Assembly: GCA_934193515.1 (NCBI GenBank)
Contig: CAKPVJ010000011.1
Span: 1-61,411 of the forward strand
Reading direction: 5' to 3'
DNA length: 61,411 bases
Source: an uncultured Megasphaera sp.
GTDB taxonomy: Bacteria; Bacillota; Negativicutes; Veillonellales; Megasphaeraceae
Shown: positions 17,368 through 25,763 of the stretch, piece after piece
Layout of the letters: every line of letters starts with the position of its first letter
How positions within the stretch are numbered: position 1 is the first letter of the stretch
Notes under the pieces: model-generated
Seen by the model: the letters and a program-made list of their open reading frames with translations, nothing else
Told to the model about the DNA's origin: nothing
The model's database searches: none
Position numbers and translations under genes: made by a program

Positions 17368-18157
17368 TATTACGCTGGGACAGTATTTTCCCGGTAATTC
17401 GTTTTTACATCATTTAGATCCAAGAGCCAAGATTTTGGCGACGATGATTTTCATTGTGGCTATCTTTTTTGCGGATTCCTTAGCGGCATATGGGATTGTT
17501 ACGGCATTTGTCGTATTAAACTTTGTCATTTCCCGCCTGCCGGCCAAGTTAATTTTAAAGTCGCTAAAACCGTTATGGATTATTATCATCTTTACGATGG
17601 GAATTCATGTTTTTTCGACGCCGGGAGAAATATGGTGGCAGTACGGCATACTGCATATTACCAAAGAAGGGGTATATCAAGGCAGCCTGATGACGGCCAG
17701 ATTGGTCTTTTTGATTGTCTTTTCTTCGCTTTTGACGTATACGACCTCACCTATCGTGCTGACAGACGGCATCGAACACTTGCTCAATCCCTTCAAACGA
17801 ATTGGCGTGCCGGCCCATGAACTGGCTATGATGATGACGATTGCCCTGCGGTTTATTCCTACCCTGCTGGAAGAAACGAACCGCATTATGAAAGCCCAAA
17901 CAGCCCGCGGTGCTAATTTTACCAGTGGCAGTCTGATACAGCGCGGGAAAAACATGATTCCGTTATTAGTACCGCTGTTTGTCAGTGCCTTTCGCCGGGC
18001 TGATGATTTGGCCACGGCTATGGAAGCCCGCTGTTATCGCGGCGGTGAAGGCAGAACACGGATGAACGAACTGACATATACCTATCGGGACGGCATTGCT
18101 ATGGGTGCGGTCCTCATCGTGACTCTTGTGCTGGCTGTGATGCGGTGGGCCGTATGA
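17357..18157 (+). CDS. ecfT: energy-coupling factor transporter membrane protein EcfT
   Basis: A 266-residue transmembrane scaffold joining the EcfA ATPases to S-components. It has five or six hydrophobic segments. The two cytoplasmic coupling motifs of the family appear as AQTARGANF (about 177-185) and AMEARCYRGG (about 221-230), both of the A-R-G type. The N-terminal HHLDPRAKIL block is typical. It overlaps ecfA2 and is itself overlapped by truA through an ATGA junction. Confidence 0.94.
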   Translation: MLTDITLGQYFPGNSFLHHLDPRAKILATMIFIVAIFFADSLAAYGIVTAFVVLNFVISRLPAKLILKSLKPLWIIIIFTMGIHVFSTPGEIWWQYGILHITKEGVYQGSLMTARLVFLIVFSSLLTYTTSPIVLTDGIEHLLNPFKRIGVPAHELAMMMTIALRFIPTLLEETNRIMKAQTARGANFTSGSLIQRGKNMIPLLVPLFVSAFRRADDLATAMEARCYRGGEGRTRMNELTYTYRDGIAMGAVLIVTLVLAVMRWAV

Positions 18158-18942
18158 AGAAAAATATTTGTTTGACCGTAGCCTATGACGGTACCGATTT
18201 TCATGGGTTTCAGCGCCAAACCAATGCCTCTTCCATTCAGCGGTGTATTGAAGATGCCTTATCGGCTATTTTTCGTTCTCCCATTACGATTTATGGGGCA
18301 GCCCGCACGGATGCCGGCGTACATGCCAGAGGACAGGTAGTCAACTTTTATGGAGAAGGCTCTATCCCGACAGAAAAAATTCCCTATGCCATGAAAGGGT
18401 ACCTGCCGTTGGAAATTGCCGTGCTGTCCGCCAAAGAAATGCCTGAACGGTTCAGCGTCCGCCATGATAATAAAGGCAAACATTATTGCTATTCTATTGT
18501 CAACAGCCGTATTCATGATCCGTTTCAACTGCGGTATGCTTGGTTTATCCGCAAACCACTGGATTTGGAAGCGATGCGGCAGGGAGCAGATATTCTCTTA
18601 GGCACCCATGATTTTTCTGCGTTTGAAGGGCAAAATACGACGCCGATGAATCCAGTCAAAACGATGTATGCCATCACTCTGGAAAAGCAGGGCCCTCTGA
18701 TTCGCATCCATGTCGTAGGTGACGGATTTTTGTATCACATGGTGCGCAATATTGCCGGCGGATTGGTAGATTTGGGACTGCACCGTTTTTCTGTAGAAGA
18801 TTTCAAACGTATCCTGGACAGCAAAGACAGAAAGCAGCTGGGCGCGACAGCCCCGGCGCAGGGACTCTGTTTGGAAGAAGTGTTTTATGATGACACGCGG
18901 CTGCAGGATGTCTTAGCCGATATAAAGGAAAGTAACTGGTAA
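18154..18942 (+). CDS. truA: tRNA pseudouridine(38-40) synthase
   Basis: A 262-residue enzyme that isomerises uridines 38-40 in the anticodon stem-loop of many tRNAs. The catalytic Asp is in GAARTDAGVHARGQVV (about 50-65). Other TruA blocks are DGTDFHGFQRQ, GTHDFSAFEG and FLYHMVRNIAGGLVDLG. ATG 18154 overlaps the ecfT stop. The ecfA1-ecfA2-ecfT-truA order is widely conserved in Firmicutes, usually inside the ribosomal-protein cluster between rplQ and rplM; neither neighbour is present here. Confidence 0.95.
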   Translation: MKKNICLTVAYDGTDFHGFQRQTNASSIQRCIEDALSAIFRSPITIYGAARTDAGVHARGQVVNFYGEGSIPTEKIPYAMKGYLPLEIAVLSAKEMPERFSVRHDNKGKHYCYSIVNSRIHDPFQLRYAWFIRKPLDLEAMRQGADILLGTHDFSAFEGQNTTPMNPVKTMYAITLEKQGPLIRIHVVGDGFLYHMVRNIAGGLVDLGLHRFSVEDFKRILDSKDRKQLGATAPAQGLCLEEVFYDDTRLQDVLADIKESNW

Positions 18943-18959
18943 TCTATCATGAATATAAG

Positions 18960-18992
18960 AAAGAGGTTGTATGTTGATACGCCTCTTTTTTT
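18960..18992 (+). terminator. terminator after truA
   Basis: AAAGAGG (18960-18966) pairs with CCTCTTT (18982-18988), with further pairing toward the loop and a run of T. Confidence 0.7.
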
Positions 18993-19054
18993 ATAGTATG
19001 ATATCTAATGGACTAAAAAGCAAAAATGGATATAGATGGGAGAGACGATGTAAC

Positions 19055-20062
19055 ATGGCACAGCATATAGAAGTGATTGACCCCCTAAATAGAGACAGAA
19101 TTCGTGAAATTGGCTTCGTACATTTTATGTCCGTATCCACCTTTGCTGCTTCTATGGGGTACTGCGGCATGTGCTTTGGCTGGCGCATGGCCCATGAAAT
19201 TTGGGGTGCTCCGGCTGTCATAGGTGAATTTTTTGGCATGTGCGCTCTGATATTTTATGTTCTTATTTTTATAGAGTATATTAGGAAATGGCGGCGTGAT
19301 GCAGCCGCTGTCCGGGCAGAATGGAGCAGTCCGGCGAAGATTAATTTCTTCGGCACCTTTAATGTTTCGACGGTATTGCTGGCAGCGGTGCTGGCTCCGT
19401 ATAATACGACGATTGCCAGCTGCTTTTGGTATGCCGGATTAGCCGTCATCATGATTTTCAGCTGGATACTATTGGAGTATTGGCTGAAAAATGATCAGAA
19501 TGTAACGTCTGTGACCCCGGCATGGTTGCTGGCTGTACTTGGCCCGATTACCATCCCTATTGCCGGAAATGTACTGCAAAATCCGGGATACCATGATATA
19601 TCTGTATTTTGCGTCGCTATTGGCTTGGTAACAGGGATTCCGGTCATTGCTCTTTTATTTGCCCACAGTATTTTTGCCAAACACGTCGCGGATGCCGTAC
19701 AGCCTAGTCTCATGATTTTGATGGCTCCCTTTGGGATGGGATATATTACCTATACCCAGACATATCAGCCCGATCATTTTACGGAATTATTTATCAATGC
19801 CGGTATTTTTATGTTTTGGCCCATTGTCATCAAAATACTGCATGTCATGCGGCATTCACCCTTTCGGATGGGCTGGTGGGCCTGCAGCTTCCCTACGATG
19901 GCTTTTACAAACGGCGTCTTACATTACAGTGTAGACCATCCGGTCTTATGGACACAGCTGCTGGCAGGATTTCTCCTTATTTTTGGTACAAGCCTGATTT
20001 TGTATTTATCCTTTAAGACCTTATGGGCGGCTGCGCACAAAACATTGTGGAAATTATATTAA
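19055..20062 (+). CDS. SLAC1/TehA family anion channel or transporter (TDT family)
   Basis: A 335-residue membrane protein with about ten hydrophobic segments arranged as helical hairpins. The opening VHFMSVSTFAASMGYCGMCF and the downstream FFGTFNVSTVLLAA and FGMGYITY blocks fit the tellurite-resistance/dicarboxylate transporter (SLAC1) family, whose members pass small anions. The cargo here cannot be deduced. ATG 19055 is preferred (GGGAGAG upstream); the reading frame is open further upstream but without a site. It is monocistronic with its own terminator. Confidence 0.8.
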   Translation: MAQHIEVIDPLNRDRIREIGFVHFMSVSTFAASMGYCGMCFGWRMAHEIWGAPAVIGEFFGMCALIFYVLIFIEYIRKWRRDAAAVRAEWSSPAKINFFGTFNVSTVLLAAVLAPYNTTIASCFWYAGLAVIMIFSWILLEYWLKNDQNVTSVTPAWLLAVLGPITIPIAGNVLQNPGYHDISVFCVAIGLVTGIPVIALLFAHSIFAKHVADAVQPSLMILMAPFGMGYITYTQTYQPDHFTELFINAGIFMFWPIVIKILHVMRHSPFRMGWWACSFPTMAFTNGVLHYSVDHPVLWTQLLAGFLLIFGTSLILYLSFKTLWAAAHKTLWKLY

Positions 20063-20087
20063 CAAGATAAAAATAGCATAGTAAATC

Positions 20088-20128
20088 AAAAAAGACTTTC
20101 GACACGGCATTTGTTCGAAAGTCTTTTT
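20088..20128 (+). terminator. terminator after the SLAC1 gene
   Basis: Perfect stem AAAAAGACTTTCGA (20089-20102) with TCGAAAGTCTTTTT (20115-20128). Confidence 0.85.
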
Positions 20129-20173
20129 ATTATGGAATAAACAGTACAACGCACAACCTGCATTATCTAGATA

Positions 20174-20210
20174 TAAAAAAAGAAACCCTGGAATATATTC
20201 CAAGGTTTCT
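20174..20210 (-). terminator. terminator of tRNA-Ser
   Basis: Arms 20181-20194 / 20196-20210 pair with one mismatch. On the minus strand they are followed by seven T, just downstream of the tRNA 3' end. Confidence 0.75.
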
Positions 20211-20223
20211 CTGTCCAAATAAA

Positions 20224-20314
20224 TGGCGGAGTGAGAGAGATTCGAACTCTCGCAGGCCTTACGACCTCTAACGATTTAGCAAACCGTCCTCTTCAGCCTC
20301 TTGAGTATCACTCC
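20224..20314 (-). tRNA. trnS: tRNA-Ser, anticodon GCU
   Basis: A 91-base class II tRNA with encoded CCA. The acceptor stem GGAGTGA pairs with TCACTCC, the discriminator base is G, and the T-arm holds GTTCGAATC. The anticodon loop TTGCTAA places GCU, which reads AGC and AGU serine codons. The long variable arm between the anticodon and T stems is as expected for tRNA-Ser. It is a single gene with its own promoter and terminator on the minus strand. Confidence 0.95.
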
Positions 20315-20334
20315 ATATATCGGCTGACTAGATT

Positions 20335-20363
20335 AGTATACTACAAGTACATCAGAATGTCAA
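20335..20363 (-). promoter_or_regulatory. tRNA-Ser promoter
   Basis: On the minus strand TTGACA (20358-20363) and TATACT (20335-20340) are exactly 17 bases apart, about 20 bases ahead of the mature 5' end. Confidence 0.85.
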
Positions 20364-20698
20364 TGAATTTAAAAAGAAAATGGCGAATATAGAACTTTTT
20401 TTGTTGTAAAAATATTCCATAATTCATATGCCTATTACATCTAATGGTAAAACCAAGTAGCTTGGCGTGTAAGTTTTGATATATTGTGTATGACTAATTA
20501 GTGGAATTATTATATATAAGATATTTTAGCAGGATTATGGCTTTCTGTGTCGAAATAAATTAAATAGTTATTGATTTTAGGTCAGAAAATTTCTTATACA
20601 ATTCTTGTAATTTTAATAGTACCGGACAGTATTGGTGAAGATGTCCATGTGGCTGTTTTTTTAGTTTATAGTTTGGTATTATTTTGAAGGAGAAAAAT
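20364..20698. other. AT-rich intergenic stretch, no gene
   Basis: No reading frame with a ribosome site is visible. A weak promoter candidate on the plus strand is TTGATT (20571-20576) and TATACA (20595-20600), spacer 18. A short hairpin GGACA/TGTCC (20624-20646) followed by a T run near 20655 lies ahead of the next gene and may be a leader structure or terminator. Confidence 0.4.
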
Positions 20699-21418
20699 AT
20701 GAAAAGAATCATTTTGTTGTTGAGTTTCTGCCTGATATTTACAGCTACTTCATTTGCAGCGATGGCAGAAAATTGGGTTTCTCTTCCTAATGCTTCTGAA
20801 TGGTCTGTTGAGATTAATAGTATTCGTTATGATTCGATTACGAATACTGCGGATGCATGGGTAAAACATGATCTGGATGACAGTACGGTTTTATTGAGGG
20901 AACGGATATATTTTAATACAAAAACATATTCGTTTATTACTTGGATGAAGCTTGTTAATGGTCAGATAAATCAGATAGAAGACGATACAAATTCTTTTTA
21001 CTATCATAATAAATTGATAGCTCCTTTAGGGGGTGAAGATGATATTGCAAATATCGTTTCAAAAAAACATGGACTGCCACCGATTTATTCTTTTGATAAA
21101 AAAAATAATCGAATAAAAAAGATTTACACTTCTTCAGCTGGAAGAGATTATTTCATTGATCAAGATTCTATAGAATTTGATTTTACAAATGACATTGTAT
21201 ACATATGGTGTGCTAGTATGCCTAGAGATGATACTTCCATGGTATTTAGCCTTTATAGGTGTGATTTACGAAATAAAAATGTTTTTTTGTTACCCCCATA
21301 TCCTAAGGAAAAAGCTATTGCATCTCATCATAAGGATCCAAGTAATCTTGATAAAGCGCCTATTTATCAGGCACTATTTAACTATGTGGAAAATGAATAT
21401 AAAAAGAAAAGCAGATAA
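20699..21418 (+). CDS. exported protein with two surface-adhesin-E-like repeats
   Basis: A 239-residue protein with a clear signal peptide (MKRIILLLSFCLIFTATSFA, cut near residue 22). Two copies of a roughly 70-residue unit follow, each of the form 'yyiD.dSI..d..n..v.vWv......d...v..r.y....k.y'. The first covers about 30-95 and the second about 145-205 (DYFIDQDSIEFDFTNDIVYI). This looks like the surface-adhesin protein E / CNP1-like fold seen in secreted Gram-negative proteins; the match is from memory and tentative. Base composition and codon use are much more AT-rich than in neighbours. ATG 20699 has AAGGAG upstream. The function is unknown. Confidence 0.65.
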   Translation: MKRIILLLSFCLIFTATSFAAMAENWVSLPNASEWSVEINSIRYDSITNTADAWVKHDLDDSTVLLRERIYFNTKTYSFITWMKLVNGQINQIEDDTNSFYYHNKLIAPLGGEDDIANIVSKKHGLPPIYSFDKKNNRIKKIYTSSAGRDYFIDQDSIEFDFTNDIVYIWCASMPRDDTSMVFSLYRCDLRNKNVFLLPPYPKEKAIASHHKDPSNLDKAPIYQALFNYVENEYKKKSR

Positions 21419-21439
21419 TGATAGAAATGGGTAGCTTTT

Positions 21440-21919
21440 GTGAAATTTTTGTACAGTGGTTTGTTGTTGATTTCCATATCAAGTATTTGTTTTACAACTA
21501 TACTAGATAGTGAAGCTGCCTTGGAAGGATTACAAAATTATATTGCCCCTGATGATGTTCACCAAGTATATGGAGCACCGATAAGCAGTGTTGTGAAATC
21601 CTATCCTCTGAATGGATAGGACTTTATAGATATTTATATGTTGGAAAATGGACATTGGAAAATAAACTATTTCATTACTAATTCCAAGTCTGTTCGTACG
21701 GATAAGAGAATACATATTGGTATGACAACAGCTGAATTATTTAAGATTTATGATACTTCCGACAGTTATAGTTATCCCAAACATAGTGATAAAGTAATCG
21801 GTATTTTTTGGTATCGAACTATTCCGCTAAAAGATACTAAATCAAGGATGCCACATAATACAATGATGGTTTTCATTGAAAATGGTATCGTAACTTCTAT
21901 TTCGTGTAGTTATACGTGA
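21440..21919 (+). pseudogene. exported BamE/SmpA-like protein interrupted by an in-frame TAG
   Basis: One frame runs from GTG 21440 to TGA 21919 and is broken only by TAG at 21617-21619 (codon 60). The first part has a signal-like hydrophobic stretch (LYSGLLLISISSICFTTIL) and then DDVHQVYGAPISSV. The second part continues the same fold with IHIGMTTAELFKIYD and a final beta stretch VFIENGIVTSISCSYT. Together they resemble the 'G.t...v...yG.P' segments of the exported protein at 11370. A single substitution would restore a 159-residue product. The start has only a weak ribosome site. A sequencing error or two separate peptides are alternatives. Confidence 0.6.
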
Positions 21920-21993
21920 GATAAATTATTTTGTTGTTAAGATGATTATTATGCATAATAAAATGATATAAGAATTAGCTAGTGTATATATTT

Positions 21994-22032
21994 ATACAAA
22001 ACGCAGATGTAATATGCATCTGCGTTTTGTAT
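21994..22032 (+). terminator. terminator after the broken exported gene
   Basis: Perfect 16-base inverted repeat (21994-22009 / 22017-22032) with T-rich right arm. Confidence 0.8.
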
Positions 22033-22157
22033 AGTCAAGAATAAACAGGAGATTATTTTTTGTGATAACACTTGAAAGACAAGGGGGACTCTTGATACAA
22101 TATAATGTATATGTAATTGGATAACGTTACGAGTCGTCGTAAGGGAGGAACTGAAGA

Positions 22158-22940
22158 ATGCATATTGCGCAGTATGTGAAAGCGCAAGATTTAGAATCTG
22201 CTTGGGAATTGAATCAAAAGAAAGGGTCTGTTATTATTGGCGGCGGATGCTGGCTGCGGTTGTCTCAGCAGCGCATGTATCGTCAGGTGATTGATCTAGC
22301 GGGCTTAGGATTAGATACGATAGAGGAAACGGATGCGGCATTTCGCATCGGAGCGATGGTGACACTGCGGCAGGTAGAAATGTCACCGGTATTGGCCCAG
22401 TATACACAGGGAGCTTTTCAAGAAGCGGTTCGTCATATTGTGGGAACACAGTTCCGCAATATGGCTACGATGGGGGGCAGTGTCTGCGGCCGCTTTGGCT
22501 TTTCGGATATACTGACGCTGCTGCTGGCGTTGCAGGCTGAAGTGGAATTGTATAAAAAAGGACGGATGCCTATTGCCGCCTTTGCAGAGGTGGGAGCTGG
22601 TCAGGATATTGTAACCCATATTATTATTCCAAAGGTGGCACGGCGTACAGCCTATGCTTCGCTGCGGCTGAATGCGACCGATTTTCCGATCATTGCTTGT
22701 GCTGTTTCCTGCACGGATACGACGGTATACAGTGCGATTGGCGCGCGTCCGATGCGGGCCCAGGTACAGGCTGTTGCCAAACAAGATGTACAGACGCGCG
22801 GTTTAGACGAAACGGCGCAGGCACTGGCTGACGGCCTGACGTATGGCACAAATACGCGCGGCTCTGCTGTATATCGTCATGATATGGCTGCTGTATTGTG
22901 TCGGCGATTGCTGAAACAGACCTTGGAGGAAGAAATATGA
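22158..22940 (+). CDS. molybdenum hydroxylase, FAD-binding subunit (xanthine dehydrogenase type)
   Basis: A 260-residue flavoprotein subunit that passes electrons from the iron-sulfur subunit to the final acceptor. FAD-binding hallmarks are VIIGGGCWLRL near residues 29-39 and HIVGTQFRNMATMGGSVCG near 94-112. It begins a three-gene operon and joins the next gene by an ATGA overlap. The ribosome site AAGGGAGGA is strong. The C-terminal CO-dehydrogenase-flavoprotein domain is short, as in bacterial M subunits. Substrate identity is set by the large subunit and is not clear. Confidence 0.88.
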   Translation: MHIAQYVKAQDLESAWELNQKKGSVIIGGGCWLRLSQQRMYRQVIDLAGLGLDTIEETDAAFRIGAMVTLRQVEMSPVLAQYTQGAFQEAVRHIVGTQFRNMATMGGSVCGRFGFSDILTLLLALQAEVELYKKGRMPIAAFAEVGAGQDIVTHIIIPKVARRTAYASLRLNATDFPIIACAVSCTDTTVYSAIGARPMRAQVQAVAKQDVQTRGLDETAQALADGLTYGTNTRGSAVYRHDMAAVLCRRLLKQTLEEEI

Positions 22941-23407
22941 TAGATATAACATACTGGCTGAATGGAAAAAAGAATCAGGCCACTATTGATGACGGCATGA
23001 TGCTGTATGATTTTTTACGTGCTCAAGGCTGTTACAGTGTAAAATGCGGCTGTGAAACGACGAACTGCGGTCTGTGTACGGTATGGTTCGATGAAAAACC
23101 GGTTCTTTCGTGTGCCCTATTGGCTGCCCGCATTGATGGACATCATATTACGACGCTCGAAGGATTGCAGGATGAAGCCAAAGAATTTGCCATGTATATG
23201 GGACGAGAAGGCGCTGACCAATGCGGCTACTGCAACCCAGGCTTTGTCATGAATGTACTGGCTATGGCGCGGGATATGGAACACCCGACGGAAGCGGGCA
23301 TTAAAGAATTTTTGTCCGGTAATTTATGCCGATGTACAGGCTATGTCAGTCATATGCGGGCACTGAAGGCGTATTTGGCAGCCAAAGGAAAGGCGGTGGA
23401 ACCATGA
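22937..23407 (+). CDS. molybdenum hydroxylase, [2Fe-2S] subunit
   Basis: A 156-residue electron-transfer subunit. The plant-ferredoxin-type cluster uses the cysteines of CGCETTNCGLCTVW with a further Cys after LS. The second, helical cluster domain uses CGYCNPGFVMNV and NLCRCTGY. ATG 22937 overlaps the stop of the FAD gene, and the end overlaps the start of the large subunit, so all three are coupled. Length is usual for the S subunit. Confidence 0.93.
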   Translation: MIDITYWLNGKKNQATIDDGMMLYDFLRAQGCYSVKCGCETTNCGLCTVWFDEKPVLSCALLAARIDGHHITTLEGLQDEAKEFAMYMGREGADQCGYCNPGFVMNVLAMARDMEHPTEAGIKEFLSGNLCRCTGYVSHMRALKAYLAAKGKAVEP

Positions 23408-25689
23408 GAGAAGTCAATCGTTCGGTTATAAAAAAAGACGCTGTTAGTTTGGTGACAGGACAGCCTGTATATACCGCCGATATTGTGCCCAAAGACTGTT
23501 TGATTGTCAAAGCCTTGCGCAGTCCCTATGCCAACGCTATTGTGAAAAAAGTGAATACCCAAGCGGCAATGAAGGTGCCGGGTATTGTATGCATCGTGAC
23601 GGCTGATGATGTGCCTAAAACGCGCTTTACCATTGCCGGTCAGACCTATCCGGAATTGAGCCCGTATGATAAATTGATTTTGGATAAGCAGATTCGCTAT
23701 GTTGGTGACCCTGTTGCCTTAGTGGCCGGCGAAACGGCAGAAGCCGTTGATAAAGCCTTACGGATTATTCGAGTAGACTATGAAGTCCATGAACCGCTGC
23801 TGGATTTTACGAAAGCCAAAGACAATCCCATTCTTGTCCATCCGGAAGATGATTGGGACCCTCGTGTCGATGTTGGCGGTGACAATAAGCGTAATTTAGT
23901 TGCATCTGCCAAAGAAGACTGGGGCGATGTCGATGACTTGCTGGAAAAATCAGACGTTGTGATTGATCGTACGTATCATACCAAACAGGCGCAGCAGTCT
24001 ATGATGGAAACATTTCGCACCTTTGCCTATAAAGATATGTTTGGACGACTGGTTGTCGTTAGTTCGACGCAGGTACCGTTTCATGTGCGGCGTATTGTCG
24101 CGACGGCCTTGGAAATCCCCAAATCGCAGGTTCGTGTTGTCAAACCGCGTATTGGCGGTGGATTTGGCGCCAAACAAACGGCCGTTATGGATGTCTATCC
24201 GGCATATATTGCCTATATAACGGGCAAGCCGGCAATGATGATTTATTCTCGTGAAGAAACGCAGACTGTATCTTCGCCGCGCCACGAAGCAGCGATTCAT
24301 GTCAAAGTCGGTGCGTCAAAAGACGGCATAATTCAGGTTATTTCGTTGGAGGCGTTATGGAATGCCGGTGCCTATGGAGATCATAGCCCGACAACGGTCA
24401 CGCTGGCAGGACACAAATCGATTCCGCTGTACGGCAGTCATTTGAAAGCGTTCCGCTTCTGGTATGAAGCGGTCTATACGAATACGATTGCAGCGGGTGC
24501 ATACCGCGGCTATGGTGCGACGCAGGGGCTGTTTGCGCTGGAATCAGCCGTCAATGAATTAGCGGATACACTGCATATCGACCCGGTGGCTTTGCGCCTG
24601 CAAAATATGGTACGTCAAGGCCAGCTCATGCCGGCATATTTTAATGAAACCGCATTGAGCTGTACGTTGGATCAATGCGTGCTGCGGACCAAAGAGTTGA
24701 TTGGCTGGGATGAAAAATTCCCGCGCAGGGTGCTGCCCAATGGACATATTCGCAGTGTCGGCATTGCCATGGCCATGCAGGGGTCCAGCATTTCCAATGT
24801 AGACGTAGCGTCAGTGACGATAAAAGTCAATGACGATGGCTTTTATACCTTGTCTATTGGCGCAACGGATATGGGAACTGGCTGCGATACGATTTTGGCG
24901 CAGATTGCGGCAGAATGCCTGCAGTGCTCTGTAGATAATATTGTGACGCGCGGTGTAGACACGGATACCTCGCCGTATGACAGCGGTTCCTATGCATCGT
25001 CTACGACGTATTTGACGGGAAAGGCTGTCGAAAAAACGTGTCAGACGCTGATTGGCAGAATGAAGCAGCGGGCGGCTGTGATACTGCAGGACTGCCGGGC
25101 AGAAGATTTGGATTTTACAGGCGATGCGATTGTAGATACCCAAACAGGACGCCAGGTAACGATTAAAGATTTGGGCAACGATGCCATGTGTCATAATGAT
25201 ATTGCGCTGGAAGCGACAGAATCTCATTTTTCACCGACATCGCCGCCGCCGTATATGGCTGGCGCGGCTGAAATCGATGTGGACCCGGAAACAGGGCATA
25301 TCGAGCTGGTTGACTTTGCCGCTGTCGTAGACTGCGGTACCGTTATCAATCCGGCATTGGCACGCGTACAGGTAGAAGGCGGCTTGGTTCAGGGCATAGG
25401 CATGACGTTGACGGAAGATGTCATTATGACGAAGGACGGTCGGATTTTGACAAATTCCTTTATGCAGTATCGGATTCCGACGCGGCAGGATTTGGGCCGG
25501 ATTCGTGTGGAATTTGCACCGAGCTATGAACCAAACGGGCCGTTTGGTGCCAAGTCTATTGGTGAAATCGTCATCAATACGCCGGGACCGGCGATTGCGC
25601 ACGCAGTATACAATGCCGTCGGTATTCGCTTTACGGAATTGCCGATAACGGCAGAAAAAGTCTATATGGCGTTGAAACATAAAAAATAG
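23404..25689 (+). CDS. molybdenum hydroxylase, molybdopterin-binding subunit
   Basis: A 761-residue catalytic subunit of the xanthine dehydrogenase/aldehyde oxidase family, which hydroxylates heterocycles or aldehydes at a Mo-pterin centre. Recognisable blocks are RYVGDPVALVAGET, PRIGGGFGAKQ, AGAYRGYGATQ, and the C-terminal GPFGAKSIGE, whose Glu is the catalytic base of the family. The sequence alone does not show whether purines, nicotinate or another ring is used. No molybdenum-cofactor maturation gene (xdhC-like, moco sulfurase) is adjacent. A strong terminator ends the operon. Confidence 0.9.
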   Translation: MREVNRSVIKKDAVSLVTGQPVYTADIVPKDCLIVKALRSPYANAIVKKVNTQAAMKVPGIVCIVTADDVPKTRFTIAGQTYPELSPYDKLILDKQIRYVGDPVALVAGETAEAVDKALRIIRVDYEVHEPLLDFTKAKDNPILVHPEDDWDPRVDVGGDNKRNLVASAKEDWGDVDDLLEKSDVVIDRTYHTKQAQQSMMETFRTFAYKDMFGRLVVVSSTQVPFHVRRIVATALEIPKSQVRVVKPRIGGGFGAKQTAVMDVYPAYIAYITGKPAMMIYSREETQTVSSPRHEAAIHVKVGASKDGIIQVISLEALWNAGAYGDHSPTTVTLAGHKSIPLYGSHLKAFRFWYEAVYTNTIAAGAYRGYGATQGLFALESAVNELADTLHIDPVALRLQNMVRQGQLMPAYFNETALSCTLDQCVLRTKELIGWDEKFPRRVLPNGHIRSVGIAMAMQGSSISNVDVASVTIKVNDDGFYTLSIGATDMGTGCDTILAQIAAECLQCSVDNIVTRGVDTDTSPYDSGSYASSTTYLTGKAVEKTCQTLIGRMKQRAAVILQDCRAEDLDFTGDAIVDTQTGRQVTIKDLGNDAMCHNDIALEATESHFSPTSPPPYMAGAAEIDVDPETGHIELVDFAAVVDCGTVINPALARVQVEGGLVQGIGMTLTEDVIMTKDGRILTNSFMQYRIPTRQDLGRIRVEFAPSYEPNGPFGAKSIGEIVINTPGPAIAHAVYNAVGIRFTELPITAEKVYMALKHKK

Positions 25690-25706
25690 AATTTCTACTG
25701 TAATCG

Positions 25707-25751
25707 AAAAAGGCTTCGCATGATAGCAAAATGTTCATGCGAAGCCTTTTT
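25707..25751. terminator. bidirectional terminator
   Basis: Perfect 17-base inverted repeat (25707-25723 / 25735-25751) flanked by A and T tracts, between the convergent hydroxylase and cation-efflux genes. Confidence 0.9.
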
Positions 25752-25763
25752 GTATGTCACATA

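Noticed and set aside
21617..21619. TAG read as pyrrolysine
   Set aside because: No pyl genes or read-through structure are seen, and simple nonsense mutation is more likely.
20063..22157. Genomic island inserted into tRNA-Ser
   Set aside because: No duplicated tRNA 3' end, integrase or flanking repeat is visible, and the AT-rich genes lie on the 5' side of the tRNA.
22383..22784. Long antisense frame inside the hydroxylase FAD gene, and similar shadow frames elsewhere
   Set aside because: These frames mirror codon bias of the real gene, have no ribosome site, and resemble no family.
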